In this document: piece after piece, positions 1 to 6,321 of the stretch
Layout: each line of letters starts with the position of its first letter
Position numbering within the stretch: position 1 is the first letter of the stretch
DNA from: JBBRHH01 sp038222915
GTDB lineage: Bacteria > Planctomycetota > Phycisphaerae > Tepidisphaerales > Tepidisphaeraceae
Assembly (NCBI GenBank): GCA_038222915.1
Contig: JBBRHH010000372.1
Coordinates: 1 to 6,321, forward strand
Reading direction: 5' to 3'
Length of the DNA: 6,321 nucleotides
Translations under genes and position numbers: made by a program
Notes under the pieces: model-generated
Database searches by the model: none
Seen by the model: the letters and a program-made list of their open reading frames with translations, nothing else
What the model was told of the DNA's origin: nothing

Positions 1-2
1 GT

Positions 3-1763
3 ATGGAGCGAGCTGCGGCGCTGCATGATGGCAAAACGCCATGGATTAATGTGAGCGGTGCACGTGGTTTTGTGTCGCGAATTGATGGATCGGTTCAGCC
101 TTACGTCATCAGCGTCCCGACGACCTGGACGCCCGGCGCGACGCCCGCGAAGAAATGGCGCATGGACGTGTGGGGGCATGGCCGCGATGAGATGCTGACG
201 GAGCTGCGATTTGTCGAACTGGACGGACTTCTTCACGAGCACAAATATCTCAACGAGTCGCGCGAGCCGACCGACCGTTTTATCCTCAGCACTTACGGCC
301 GGTACATCACGGCATATAAGTTTGCCGGGGAGACGGACGGGCTGGAGGCGCTCGCCGAAGCGAAGCGGCGGTATCCGATTGATGAGAACCGGCTGCTGAC
401 GATTGGGTTTTCTATGGGCGGAACGGCCGCATGGGAATACGGCACGCACTACACCGATCTGTGGGCCGCGGCATCGCCGGCCGCGGGATTTGCCGAGACC
501 AAAGAATTTCTTAAATCGTTCCAGAAGGAAGACGTGTCGACCGCGCCCTGGTATCAACAGGCGCTCTGGCACTTGTATGACTCGACGGATTACGTCGCCA
601 ATCTGTCCAATCTTCCGACCATCGCGTACGGCGGCGAGCTCGATCCGCAGAAGCAGGCGTCGGACATGATGCTCAAGGCGGCGGCGGACGATCATGTCCA
701 GATCGATCGCATCGTCGGCAAAGGAATCGGCCACCACTATACGCCCGAGGCCAAGCAGGAACTGGACCAGCGGCTGGATGCGATCCTTGCCAAAGGCCGC
801 AATCCACTGCCGTCTAAAATTCGCTTCACAACGTGGACCTTGAAATACAACCGGATGTTCTGGGTGACGGTCGACGGGCTGGAACATCACTGGCAGCGTG
901 CACGGGTGGAGGGCGAAATTGCCAGGGCGGAGAATGGCACGCCGACGGGGTGTTCGCTTTCTACGCAGAACGTATCCGGATTGACGCTGGCGATTCCGGC
1001 GGCGATTTCTCCGCTGACGGCCGGGCAGAAATTATCGGTGAGGATCGACGGGGACGCGATTGCGGATATCGCTGTCGGCGCTGACGGAGAATTTGCGGCG
1101 CACCTCGTCCGCAAGGCCGGCCATTGGACTGAACAGAAATCGGCATCCGCGGGGCTGCACAAGCGGCATAACTTGCAGGGCCCCATCGACGATGCGTTTA
1201 TGGAGCGGTTTCTCATCGTGCGCCCCACGGGCAAACCGTTCAATGAGAAGACCGGCGCCTGGGAGTTGGCCGAGTGCGACCATGCGATCGAGCACTGGTT
1301 CAAACAATTCCGCGGCCATCCGAGGATCAAGAATGACACTGAAGTCACCGGTGCGGATCTGGCCGAGGGCAACGTAATCTGCTTTGGCGATCCATCGAGC
1401 AACAAAGTGATCGGCCGATTGATCGACAAACTTCCGATTCACTGGACGGCGGAATCGGTGACCCTGGGCGAGCGGAAGCTCTCTTCCGACTCACACGTGC
1501 CAGTCCTGATCTATCCAAATCCCGCTCATCCGGAACATTACATTGTTCTCAACAGCGGGTTTACGTACCGGGAATACGACTACCTGAACAATGCGCGCCA
1601 GAACGCGAAGCTGCCGGACTATGCGGTCATGGATGTGAACGTGCCGCGGACGAGTCAATCGCCGGGAGGCGTCGTGGCCGGGGGGTTCTTTGGTGAAAAT
1701 TGGGAACTGCGCGAGGATGAAGGGAAACCAGCCGTGCCCGCTACGAAACCATCCGAGAAGTAA
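3..1763 (+). CDS. Prolyl-oligopeptidase-like alpha/beta hydrolase, 5' end missing
   Basis: This is probably a secreted or periplasmic serine hydrolase (esterase or peptidase S9-like); the substrate is unknown. Residues are counted from the ATG at position 3. The nucleophile elbow is GFSMGG with Ser137 (codon 411-413). The likely acid is Asp214 in YGGELDPQ, and the likely base is His244 in GIGHHYTPE, with His245 adjacent. The order and spacing fit an alpha/beta-hydrolase fold. HGRDE (59-63) sits where the family has its HG oxyanion segment. Residues about 271-586 form a second, C-terminal region that begins with RFTTWTLKYN and includes GPIDDAFMERFLIVRPTG, VICFGDPSSN and NSGFTYREYDYLNNARQ. From memory, this arrangement recurs in planctomycete and verrucomicrobial homologues. 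The first visible residues already lie inside the conserved region, so the ATG at 3 is probably internal. The true start and any signal peptide would then be upstream of the window. No ribosome binding site can be judged. The gene ends in TAA, 11 bp from the convergent kelch gene. Fold and triad are fairly sure; the substrate is not. Confidence 0.88.
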   Translation: MERAAALHDGKTPWINVSGARGFVSRIDGSVQPYVISVPTTWTPGATPAKKWRMDVWGHGRDEMLTELRFVELDGLLHEHKYLNESREPTDRFILSTYGRYITAYKFAGETDGLEALAEAKRRYPIDENRLLTIGFSMGGTAAWEYGTHYTDLWAAASPAAGFAETKEFLKSFQKEDVSTAPWYQQALWHLYDSTDYVANLSNLPTIAYGGELDPQKQASDMMLKAAADDHVQIDRIVGKGIGHHYTPEAKQELDQRLDAILAKGRNPLPSKIRFTTWTLKYNRMFWVTVDGLEHHWQRARVEGEIARAENGTPTGCSLSTQNVSGLTLAIPAAISPLTAGQKLSVRIDGDAIADIAVGADGEFAAHLVRKAGHWTEQKSASAGLHKRHNLQGPIDDAFMERFLIVRPTGKPFNEKTGAWELAECDHAIEHWFKQFRGHPRIKNDTEVTGADLAEGNVICFGDPSSNKVIGRLIDKLPIHWTAESVTLGERKLSSDSHVPVLIYPNPAHPEHYIVLNSGFTYREYDYLNNARQNAKLPDYAVMDVNVPRTSQSPGGVVAGGFFGENWELREDEGKPAVPATKPSEK

Positions 1764-1774
1764 TTTCGCGAGGA
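1764..1774. other. 11-bp gap between convergent genes, no terminator visible
   Basis: The TAA stop of the hydrolase gene (1761-1763) and the TAA stop of the minus-strand kelch gene (1775-1777) are only 11 bp apart. Neither the gap nor its immediate flanks contain a GC-rich hairpin followed by a T-run on either strand. Termination must therefore rely on Rho or lie inside the opposite gene. This is seen directly; how transcription actually ends is unknown. Confidence 0.7.
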
Positions 1775-4402
1775 TTAGTCCGTCATCTCAGTCAGCTTCA
1801 CTGTCTTGCGGTCGAACTTCATCGCCCACACTTTTCGTTCTGACGAGTTGTTCAGCAGCACGATCTTTAGAGTCGGGTCGTACTGCAATGCATCACTCCA
1901 ACTGAACGTCTTGTCCTTGAACTGAACGTCTTTGCCCATTTCCACGAACTTCAGATCGGCCCAGTAAAACTTGCCGTCGCTTGGATCCCAGGCGACGTTG
2001 GTCCACTTGCCGTCGGGTGTTTTGAATAGCCGCATCAGCAGGATGAGGTCCGCTTCCGGGAGGTAGACCTGTTCGCCCCAGAATAGGAACTGTTCCAGCG
2101 ATTTTGGTTTGCTGGGTGTTGTCTTTGTGCCTTTTCCGGTTGCGAAGTCGTAGCGGTAAACTTCCTTTTCGTTGGTCACCCAGAGACAGTCGCGCTTGCC
2201 GTCGTAGCAGAGCGAGTGGCCGTCACAATATAACTTCTCCGGCCGCTGTCCTTCCCATGGCAGCTTGGCCCAGCGTTTCGATTTTGCGTCAAAGCGGAAC
2301 AGCCCCTCCTCCGAATATGTCACGGCGCCGCCCGGCGTCGAGCGCATCAGGCTCGCCATCGGTCCGCGATGCTCTAGCCCGGGATAGGGTTTGGGCTCCC
2401 ACTCGCGAACGGCCGGGCTATAGGCGCGATCGAAGAAAAACATTTCCTGCGCGGTCGGATCGTAGCAGTAGGCCTTGTAGGCGTGGATCGAAACATGAGC
2501 GCGGTCGTTGAAGCTGAGCGGCGTCGGCTGTTCGGCGTAAACGCGTTCGATCGGGTCGTCGGGGTGATAGCCGATCGTCCAGCAGTTTCCGAGCACGCTG
2601 TAGTGGGCAACATCGTCTTCGTGGCTTGTGGCATGGCCGCCGCCCCAGAAGAGAAACTGGTGGCGATCGGTGTCGTAGGCGGTCGTGCCCCAGCGGTTGG
2701 TTGCGCCCGGCGCGTAGAGCGGGAAGTCGAGTGCCGTCCATTGGTTGGGCCGCAGGTCGTCGTAAAACTTCTTTGTCTGGGCAGCGTCGGGCGTTGCCGC
2801 CTTCTCCCATTTTGCGGGATCGATGCGGTTAAACGTGTAATCGCCGGACGCGGCCGACTGCCCCGTAGCGTCGATCGATTTGCTTGCGTCGACCTTGCAG
2901 GCCCATGTGATCAGACCTGGGCTTGCGTTGCCGAGGCAGACGAGGACGTCGTCGCCGTTGACCGCCCCGACCTGAATTCCGCGATCATCCGCCTGCGGCG
3001 CGACTTTGTGAGAATCGTCCTGCCGCACAAGCGGCATTTGTAGCAGCAGGTTCCACTTGTCTGCTGCCACGTCGTAGGTCCAGATGTCCTGCGCCAGTGG
3101 CTCTCGGCTGTATCCGCCGGCCAGCACAATCTTTTTCGCCTTGGGCAGCCAGGCGAGAATGTGGCCGGCCCGGGGCTTTGGACAAACCGCCGGGAACTTC
3201 TGTGTCCAGGTGCGTGTCGTACAGTCGTAAATCCACGTATCGCTGAGGACGCGGTCCAGTTCGTCGCCGCCAAAAAGGATGATTTGTTTGTGTTCCGGGT
3301 CGTAGGTCGTTTGCGACCGCGCCCGCCCCGTGGGTTCGCTGGCGATGGCCGCCACGGCCTGCTCGAAACAGACGCGGGCCACCCGCACCTGGGCGATGAT
3401 GTCCGGAGAAATCTTCCCGCCTAGATTCGGCGCGACTGCGCGGAGCCCTTCGGTGGCCGCGATCAGCCGGTGGGCCATCGATTCCCCGGCCGATGCTTCC
3501 GCGCCCTTCAATTTGGTCAAGAGGATGTCCGCGGCGAGGTCCTGGGCCAACTTGACCAAAGTGTTTGCCCGCAACGTCAGATCAGCCTTCGCCTCGTCCG
3601 GCGTCTGGGCAATCGTAAACCGGTTGCACACCCCCCCGAGCAACCCCTTCGCCTCCCATCGCAGTGCCTTCGCACGCACCTGTAGCGCCTTGATGTCGTC
3701 GGATCCAAACTCCAGCTTCCGCCACGCGTTGTTCTCGATGCTGTAAACCCAGGTACCGATCTCGGCGCTTGCACCATCGCCGCCGGCGTGGAGGATTTCC
3801 TTGTTTACCGGGTCGTAACACATCGCCCCCCAGATCCGGCAACTGGTGCGCGGCTTGGCCTTCAGATCCTCCCAGCCGCGTTTGGCCGGATCGTAGGCGA
3901 GCGTCTTGTCGTGGAGATAGGCGTAGACCTTCCCGTTGTCGCTGTCATAGCACCATTCGTGATAACCACGCGTCTCCAACCATTGTCCGCCAGCCCCAAC
4001 GCGCAGGTTTTCACCATCCTTGTAAAACAGCTCAAACCCGTTCCATCCCTGCTTGATCCGTGACTGCGTGTACTCGGCACCCACCGGCCCCGACTCGGGC
4101 CGGCCTGCCGAAACATCGGCTGGATACGCGTTGAACCACCGCGCTGTCGGCAGATCAAATTCCTCTGTGTCGTAGTGACGTGGCGCGTCGCCGCCGTAAT
4201 TCTGATAGCCGCTGGCCATCACCCATCGCTTGATGTTCCCGGCGTAAACGAAAATGGGCTGATCGCGCCAGCCTGTCGGCGATTGCGCGATTCGCGCCCA
4301 AATGTTCGTCGGGGCGTCGGCCAGCGCGACGACTCGATCGGTGGCCGCAGTCGCAAGTGCGTTAGAAATCAGCACCAGCACCAGGAGCGCAGTGAATTTC
4401 AT
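1775..4402 (-). CDS. Exported kelch-repeat beta-propeller protein with helical insert
   Basis: This is a large kelch-type beta-propeller protein, probably a binding or structural protein outside the cytoplasm; no catalytic site is recognised. Residues 1-20 are a typical signal peptide (MKF, then a hydrophobic core to about 16, with an A-T-A cleavage context near 17-20). Two blade motifs recur. The first is a YDP-type strand pair: 151-162, 195-208 (MCYDPVNKEILHAGG), 366-379 (TTYDPEHKQIILFGG), 575-589 (AYDTDRHQFLFWGGG), 646-658, 732-742 and 840-851. The second is an aromatic-Y-D...W strand: 168-180, 218-230, 389-401 (WIYDCTTRTWTQ), 440-453, 598-610 and 700-714. This implies about eight or more blades, possibly two propellers. 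A stretch at about 235-355 is predicted to be alpha-helical and has no kelch motif. The protein has 14 cysteines. It is the last gene of the minus-strand cluster, 26 bp after the small membrane-protein gene. The ATG at 4400-4402 is supported by the signal peptide directly behind it and by an upstream AAAGGA. The kelch class is secure; the biological role is not known. Confidence 0.9.
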   Translation of the reverse strand: MKFTALLVLVLISNALATAATDRVVALADAPTNIWARIAQSPTGWRDQPIFVYAGNIKRWVMASGYQNYGGDAPRHYDTEEFDLPTARWFNAYPADVSAGRPESGPVGAEYTQSRIKQGWNGFELFYKDGENLRVGAGGQWLETRGYHEWCYDSDNGKVYAYLHDKTLAYDPAKRGWEDLKAKPRTSCRIWGAMCYDPVNKEILHAGGDGASAEIGTWVYSIENNAWRKLEFGSDDIKALQVRAKALRWEAKGLLGGVCNRFTIAQTPDEAKADLTLRANTLVKLAQDLAADILLTKLKGAEASAGESMAHRLIAATEGLRAVAPNLGGKISPDIIAQVRVARVCFEQAVAAIASEPTGRARSQTTYDPEHKQIILFGGDELDRVLSDTWIYDCTTRTWTQKFPAVCPKPRAGHILAWLPKAKKIVLAGGYSREPLAQDIWTYDVAADKWNLLLQMPLVRQDDSHKVAPQADDRGIQVGAVNGDDVLVCLGNASPGLITWACKVDASKSIDATGQSAASGDYTFNRIDPAKWEKAATPDAAQTKKFYDDLRPNQWTALDFPLYAPGATNRWGTTAYDTDRHQFLFWGGGHATSHEDDVAHYSVLGNCWTIGYHPDDPIERVYAEQPTPLSFNDRAHVSIHAYKAYCYDPTAQEMFFFDRAYSPAVREWEPKPYPGLEHRGPMASLMRSTPGGAVTYSEEGLFRFDAKSKRWAKLPWEGQRPEKLYCDGHSLCYDGKRDCLWVTNEKEVYRYDFATGKGTKTTPSKPKSLEQFLFWGEQVYLPEADLILLMRLFKTPDGKWTNVAWDPSDGKFYWADLKFVEMGKDVQFKDKTFSWSDALQYDPTLKIVLLNNSSERKVWAMKFDRKTVKLTEMTD

Positions 4403-4409
4403 CGCACGA

Positions 4410-4415
4410 TCCTTT
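4410..4415 (-). promoter_or_regulatory. Ribosome binding site of the kelch gene
   Basis: On the minus strand the sequence AAAGGA lies 7 nt upstream of the ATG at 4400-4402, preceded by two more A residues. It fits a Shine-Dalgarno site and fixes the start of the 875-residue protein. It lies in the 26-bp gap after the TAG stop of the preceding gene. The kelch gene can therefore load its own ribosomes, unlike the gene before it, which appears to be coupled. Confidence 0.7.
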
Positions 4416-4428
4416 TTGTCAGGGGAGA

Positions 4429-4965
4429 CTAGCGAGGCCGAAGCTCGTTGGGAATATCGGTGGGAAGCGTCGCGGGCTTCGGCGCTGTGGGCGTGGTATC
4501 AGGGATGGCTGGCGTCGGCGAAGTCTTCGCCGGCGTCACCGGAGTAGGCGCCACGGCGGGTGTAAGTGGCACTCCGGCCTGCTGCTTGGCCATGCGTTCG
4601 GCGTTCCTGTGTTGATCGGCCGCCTTGGCGAAGACCGGCGGAGCCTTGGGCTGGGCGTCGAGGACGTGCTGAAAAATCTCCGTCGCTTCCGTGTAATGTC
4701 CAGCCTTCATGGCCCGGTCGCCGCGATCGTAGAGTTCGTCCACGCTCTCGCCCTTGGAGCCAAACAGGCTGTGGGACGTGAACAGCATCAACAGAATGTG
4801 AATGCCCACCGCGACACCGGCCATCTTCCACAGAAGGGCATTGGGGGCGGTCAGGCTGCGGACCGCACCGGCGAGATCGAACTTGCGCTTGGGCGGCGGC
4901 GTCATCTGAAGACGGACTGGCGTGTGATTGCTCATGGTGGTTTGAATTTGAGGATCGGTGCTCAC
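4429..4965 (-). CDS. Small bitopic membrane protein with TPR-like unit and Pro/Thr-rich tail
   Basis: I do not recognise a named family for this 178-residue protein. Residues 1-45 are polar, with basic residues (KRK at 26-28, R36, K47) next to one hydrophobic segment at about 46-63 (WKMAGVAVGIHILLMLF). By the positive-inside rule the N-terminus is cytoplasmic and the rest extracytoplasmic. Residues about 73-106 (VDELYDRGDRAMKAGHYTEA onward) resemble one TPR helix pair. A charged helix follows (110-128), then a low-complexity Pro/Thr/Ala tail (131-173). The start is a GTG that overlaps the TGA of the upstream TPR gene as GTGA. In-frame ATGs at residues 11 and 21 are alternatives, but none of the three has a clear Shine-Dalgarno, so translational coupling at the GTG is preferred. 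It sits between the TPR gene and the kelch gene, apparently in one operon. A scaffold or adaptor role is inferred only. Confidence 0.82.
   Translation of the reverse strand: MSTDPQIQTTMSNHTPVRLQMTPPPKRKFDLAGAVRSLTAPNALLWKMAGVAVGIHILLMLFTSHSLFGSKGESVDELYDRGDRAMKAGHYTEATEIFQHVLDAQPKAPPVFAKAADQHRNAERMAKQQAGVPLTPAVAPTPVTPAKTSPTPAIPDTTPTAPKPATLPTDIPNELRPR
4962..4965 (-). promoter_or_regulatory. GTGA stop-start overlap (translational coupling)
   Basis: Read on the minus strand, the bases GTGA contain both the GTG start of the small membrane-protein gene and the TGA stop of the upstream TPR gene. No purine-rich Shine-Dalgarno is seen in the preceding 20 nt. Reinitiation by ribosomes finishing the TPR gene is the likely start mechanism, which would tie the amounts of the two proteins together. 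The overlap is seen directly; the coupling is inferred. Confidence 0.6.
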
Positions 4966-6320
4966 TTGTCGCTCACATCAACATCATCCACTTTATACTT
5001 CGTTTCCAGCCGGGTGTGGGCGACGCTCGCCTCGCGCGTCCGTGGATACTTGTGCAAAACTGCCTTGAGCGCATCAATCGCCCCCGGCGCATCTCCCTTT
5101 TCCTCGTGGCAGCCGGCAATCTCCAGCCATCCCTGCCGCACCCGCGCGTCCTGCGGATAGAGGGTTGCGAGACGCTCGTACGCCTTGATGGCGTCGTCCT
5201 GTTTCTTTTGTGTGCGGAGCAACGTTCCGAGTCGCATGCACGCCTCGGCCACGTGATTCTGCTCTTTGGGGAAACGATCGATCAGTTCGCGATACGTGGC
5301 GATCGCGGCGTCGACTTTTGACATCGCGGAGGCTTCAAGGATCGCACGTCGGGACAACGCTTCGGCCGACGCGGAGGGGGAGTAGAAATGTTTGACAATG
5401 TTCGTAAGCTCGGCATGACCGGCCGGGTAATCCTTTGTCTGCGCCTTGGGACCGTAATAGGTCAGGGCAACAAGAAAATGCGCGCCGACCGCGTCGTCCA
5501 GCCGCCGGTACGCCTCTCGTGCCTTGTCTGCCGCGCCCTGCGATTCGTAAAACTCGCCGATCCACGCCTTGGCCTTCTCGACGTCGTCCCCGGTGTGATA
5601 GTCGCCGATGAACTTGACAAGCCGCTCGGTCCCCCTGGCCTTGTCCATCTCGCATAGACCAAACTCGGCGGAACGCTTGAGCCGATCGTATTTCTCGATG
5701 ATGAACGTCAGCGCCTTGCGATGTTCGTCCGGGCCTATAGATGCGATGGCGGTTGCGATCTGGCGAAGCAGCGCATCGACCTGGTCCGATGGTTTCTCCT
5801 TGGTGATGACTTCCGACATCAGGTTGTGCAGGTTTGTCGCGCCCGGCCGGGAGGCGTAAGTCTCAAGGATCAGGTGATATCCCAGGAAGCGCTGAGAATC
5901 CGGCAGCCGCTTCACCGCCGCCAGCGCTTCCTCCTGTTTGCCCGCCTCAATAAAAAGCTTCACCGTCCGGCTGACTGCCTCCTGCTGATCCGGAAGTTGC
6001 AACAGCAGCTTGATCGCGGCATCGTAATCGGGCTTCTCTTTCCGGAGCGCCGCGCCCGCCAGCCACAGCGCGGCATCGTGGTAGCTCGCCGTCGCCGCGG
6101 GATTGGCCGCAAAGTCTTTTGGCCGCTGCTCGACAATCTTTGAAAAACATTCGCCGGCGTGATCCGAATCCGCCATCGCCAGATAGCTTGCTGCCTGAGC
6201 GCTCAGCGCGGCGACCGCCAGCGGGCTGGAAGGAAAATCACTGACGACGAATCCAAGCTCCTTCACCGCCTCATGATGAAACTCGCGCTTCTGCTGGATG
6301 ATCCCGACCCAGTATTGCAC
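4962..6320 (-). CDS. TPR-repeat protein, N-terminus off the right edge
   Basis: This is a mostly helical tetratricopeptide-repeat protein, a protein-protein interaction scaffold; partners are unknown. The visible 452 residues contain recognisable TPR units at about 15-68, about 334-352 (DAAIATYRELIDRFP), 355-391 (AEACMRLGTLL, then DDAIKAYERLATLYP) and 393-427 (WLEIAGCHEEKGDAPGAIDA). Weaker helical repeats lie at about 80-140 and 245-275. The C-terminal repeats, with FP or YP at helix ends, resemble the TPRs of envelope proteins such as CpoB/YbgF and BamD-like proteins, but I see no diagnostic feature of either. The sequence ends in an acidic KVDDVDVSDK tail. The first codon in the window (GTG at 6318-6320) reads into an established repeat, so it is most likely an internal Val and the gene continues beyond the window. 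A signal peptide or membrane anchor may lie there. It is the upstream gene of the visible cluster and overlaps the next gene by 4 bp. Confidence 0.85.
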   Translation of the reverse strand: MQYWVGIIQQKREFHHEAVKELGFVVSDFPSSPLAVAALSAQAASYLAMADSDHAGECFSKIVEQRPKDFAANPAATASYHDAALWLAGAALRKEKPDYDAAIKLLLQLPDQQEAVSRTVKLFIEAGKQEEALAAVKRLPDSQRFLGYHLILETYASRPGATNLHNLMSEVITKEKPSDQVDALLRQIATAIASIGPDEHRKALTFIIEKYDRLKRSAEFGLCEMDKARGTERLVKFIGDYHTGDDVEKAKAWIGEFYESQGAADKAREAYRRLDDAVGAHFLVALTYYGPKAQTKDYPAGHAELTNIVKHFYSPSASAEALSRRAILEASAMSKVDAAIATYRELIDRFPKEQNHVAEACMRLGTLLRTQKKQDDAIKAYERLATLYPQDARVRQGWLEIAGCHEEKGDAPGAIDALKAVLHKYPRTREASVAHTRLETKYKVDDVDVSDK

Positions 6321-6321
6321 G

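Noticed and set aside
887..1429. Minus-strand open frame of 180 codons opposite the hydrolase gene
   Set aside because: It lies wholly antisense to a well-supported conserved gene. It has no recognisable domain, and such long antisense frames are common in GC-rich DNA.
1900..1932. 13-nt direct repeat (aactgaacgtctt) with a 20-nt period
   Set aside because: It lies inside the kelch coding region. The 20-nt spacing puts the copies in different frames, and there are only two copies, so it is probably chance.
2483..3043. Plus-strand open frame of 186 codons opposite the kelch gene
   Set aside because: It is antisense to conserved kelch blades, has no domain and no convincing start, and is a GC-driven shadow.
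3631..3637. Run of seven C in the kelch gene, a possible slippage or phase-variation site
   Set aside because: The tract is short, the reading frame is intact and encodes GG in sequence that continues normally, and it is not near the start or a promoter.
4516..4532. Near-perfect palindrome with 8-nt arms (cggcgaag / cttcgccg) around one base
   Set aside because: It lies within the coding sequence of the Pro/Thr-rich tail. There is no T-run after it, the loop is too short without opening a base pair, and the composition makes such matches likely.
4609..5160. Plus-strand open frame of 183 codons across the TPR and membrane-protein junction
   Set aside because: It is antisense to two real genes, and its translation has no recognisable family features.

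Overview
The window is gene-dense, GC-rich bacterial DNA with four protein genes and almost no intergenic space. Two of them are cut by the window edges. The protein types suggest a planctomycete: a prolyl-oligopeptidase-like secreted-hydrolase family with its own C-terminal domain, a large secreted kelch-repeat protein, and TPR proteins with a Pro/Thr-rich tail. The Phycisphaerae side of that phylum is a guess. The assignment rests on remembered family resemblance, not on a marker gene.

Layout. Positions 1-1763 (+ strand) hold the 3' part of an alpha/beta-hydrolase gene with a readable Ser-Asp-His triad; its N-terminus lies off the left edge. Only 11 bp (1764-1774) separate its stop from the stop of the convergent minus-strand genes. 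On the minus strand, read from the right edge leftwards, there are three genes: a TPR-repeat protein (4962-6320, N-terminus off the right edge), a small single-pass membrane protein with one TPR-like unit and a Pro/Thr/Ala-rich tail (4429-4965), and an 875-residue exported kelch beta-propeller protein (1775-4402). The first two overlap by 4 bp (GTGA), and the next gap is 26 bp with a clear ribosome binding site. This looks like a single transcription unit whose promoter lies outside the window.

How the genes may work together (inference). The TPR protein and the membrane-anchored TPR protein could form a scaffold at the inner membrane, and the exported kelch protein could be the extracytoplasmic partner or client. 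No enzyme or substrate can be assigned to this operon from sequence alone. The hydrolase is convergent and need not be functionally linked.

I see no tRNA, rRNA, CRISPR array, insertion sequence or convincing terminator. The most unusual feature is a roughly 120-residue helical segment inserted between kelch blades of the 875-residue protein. I do not see strong evidence of a wholly new system.
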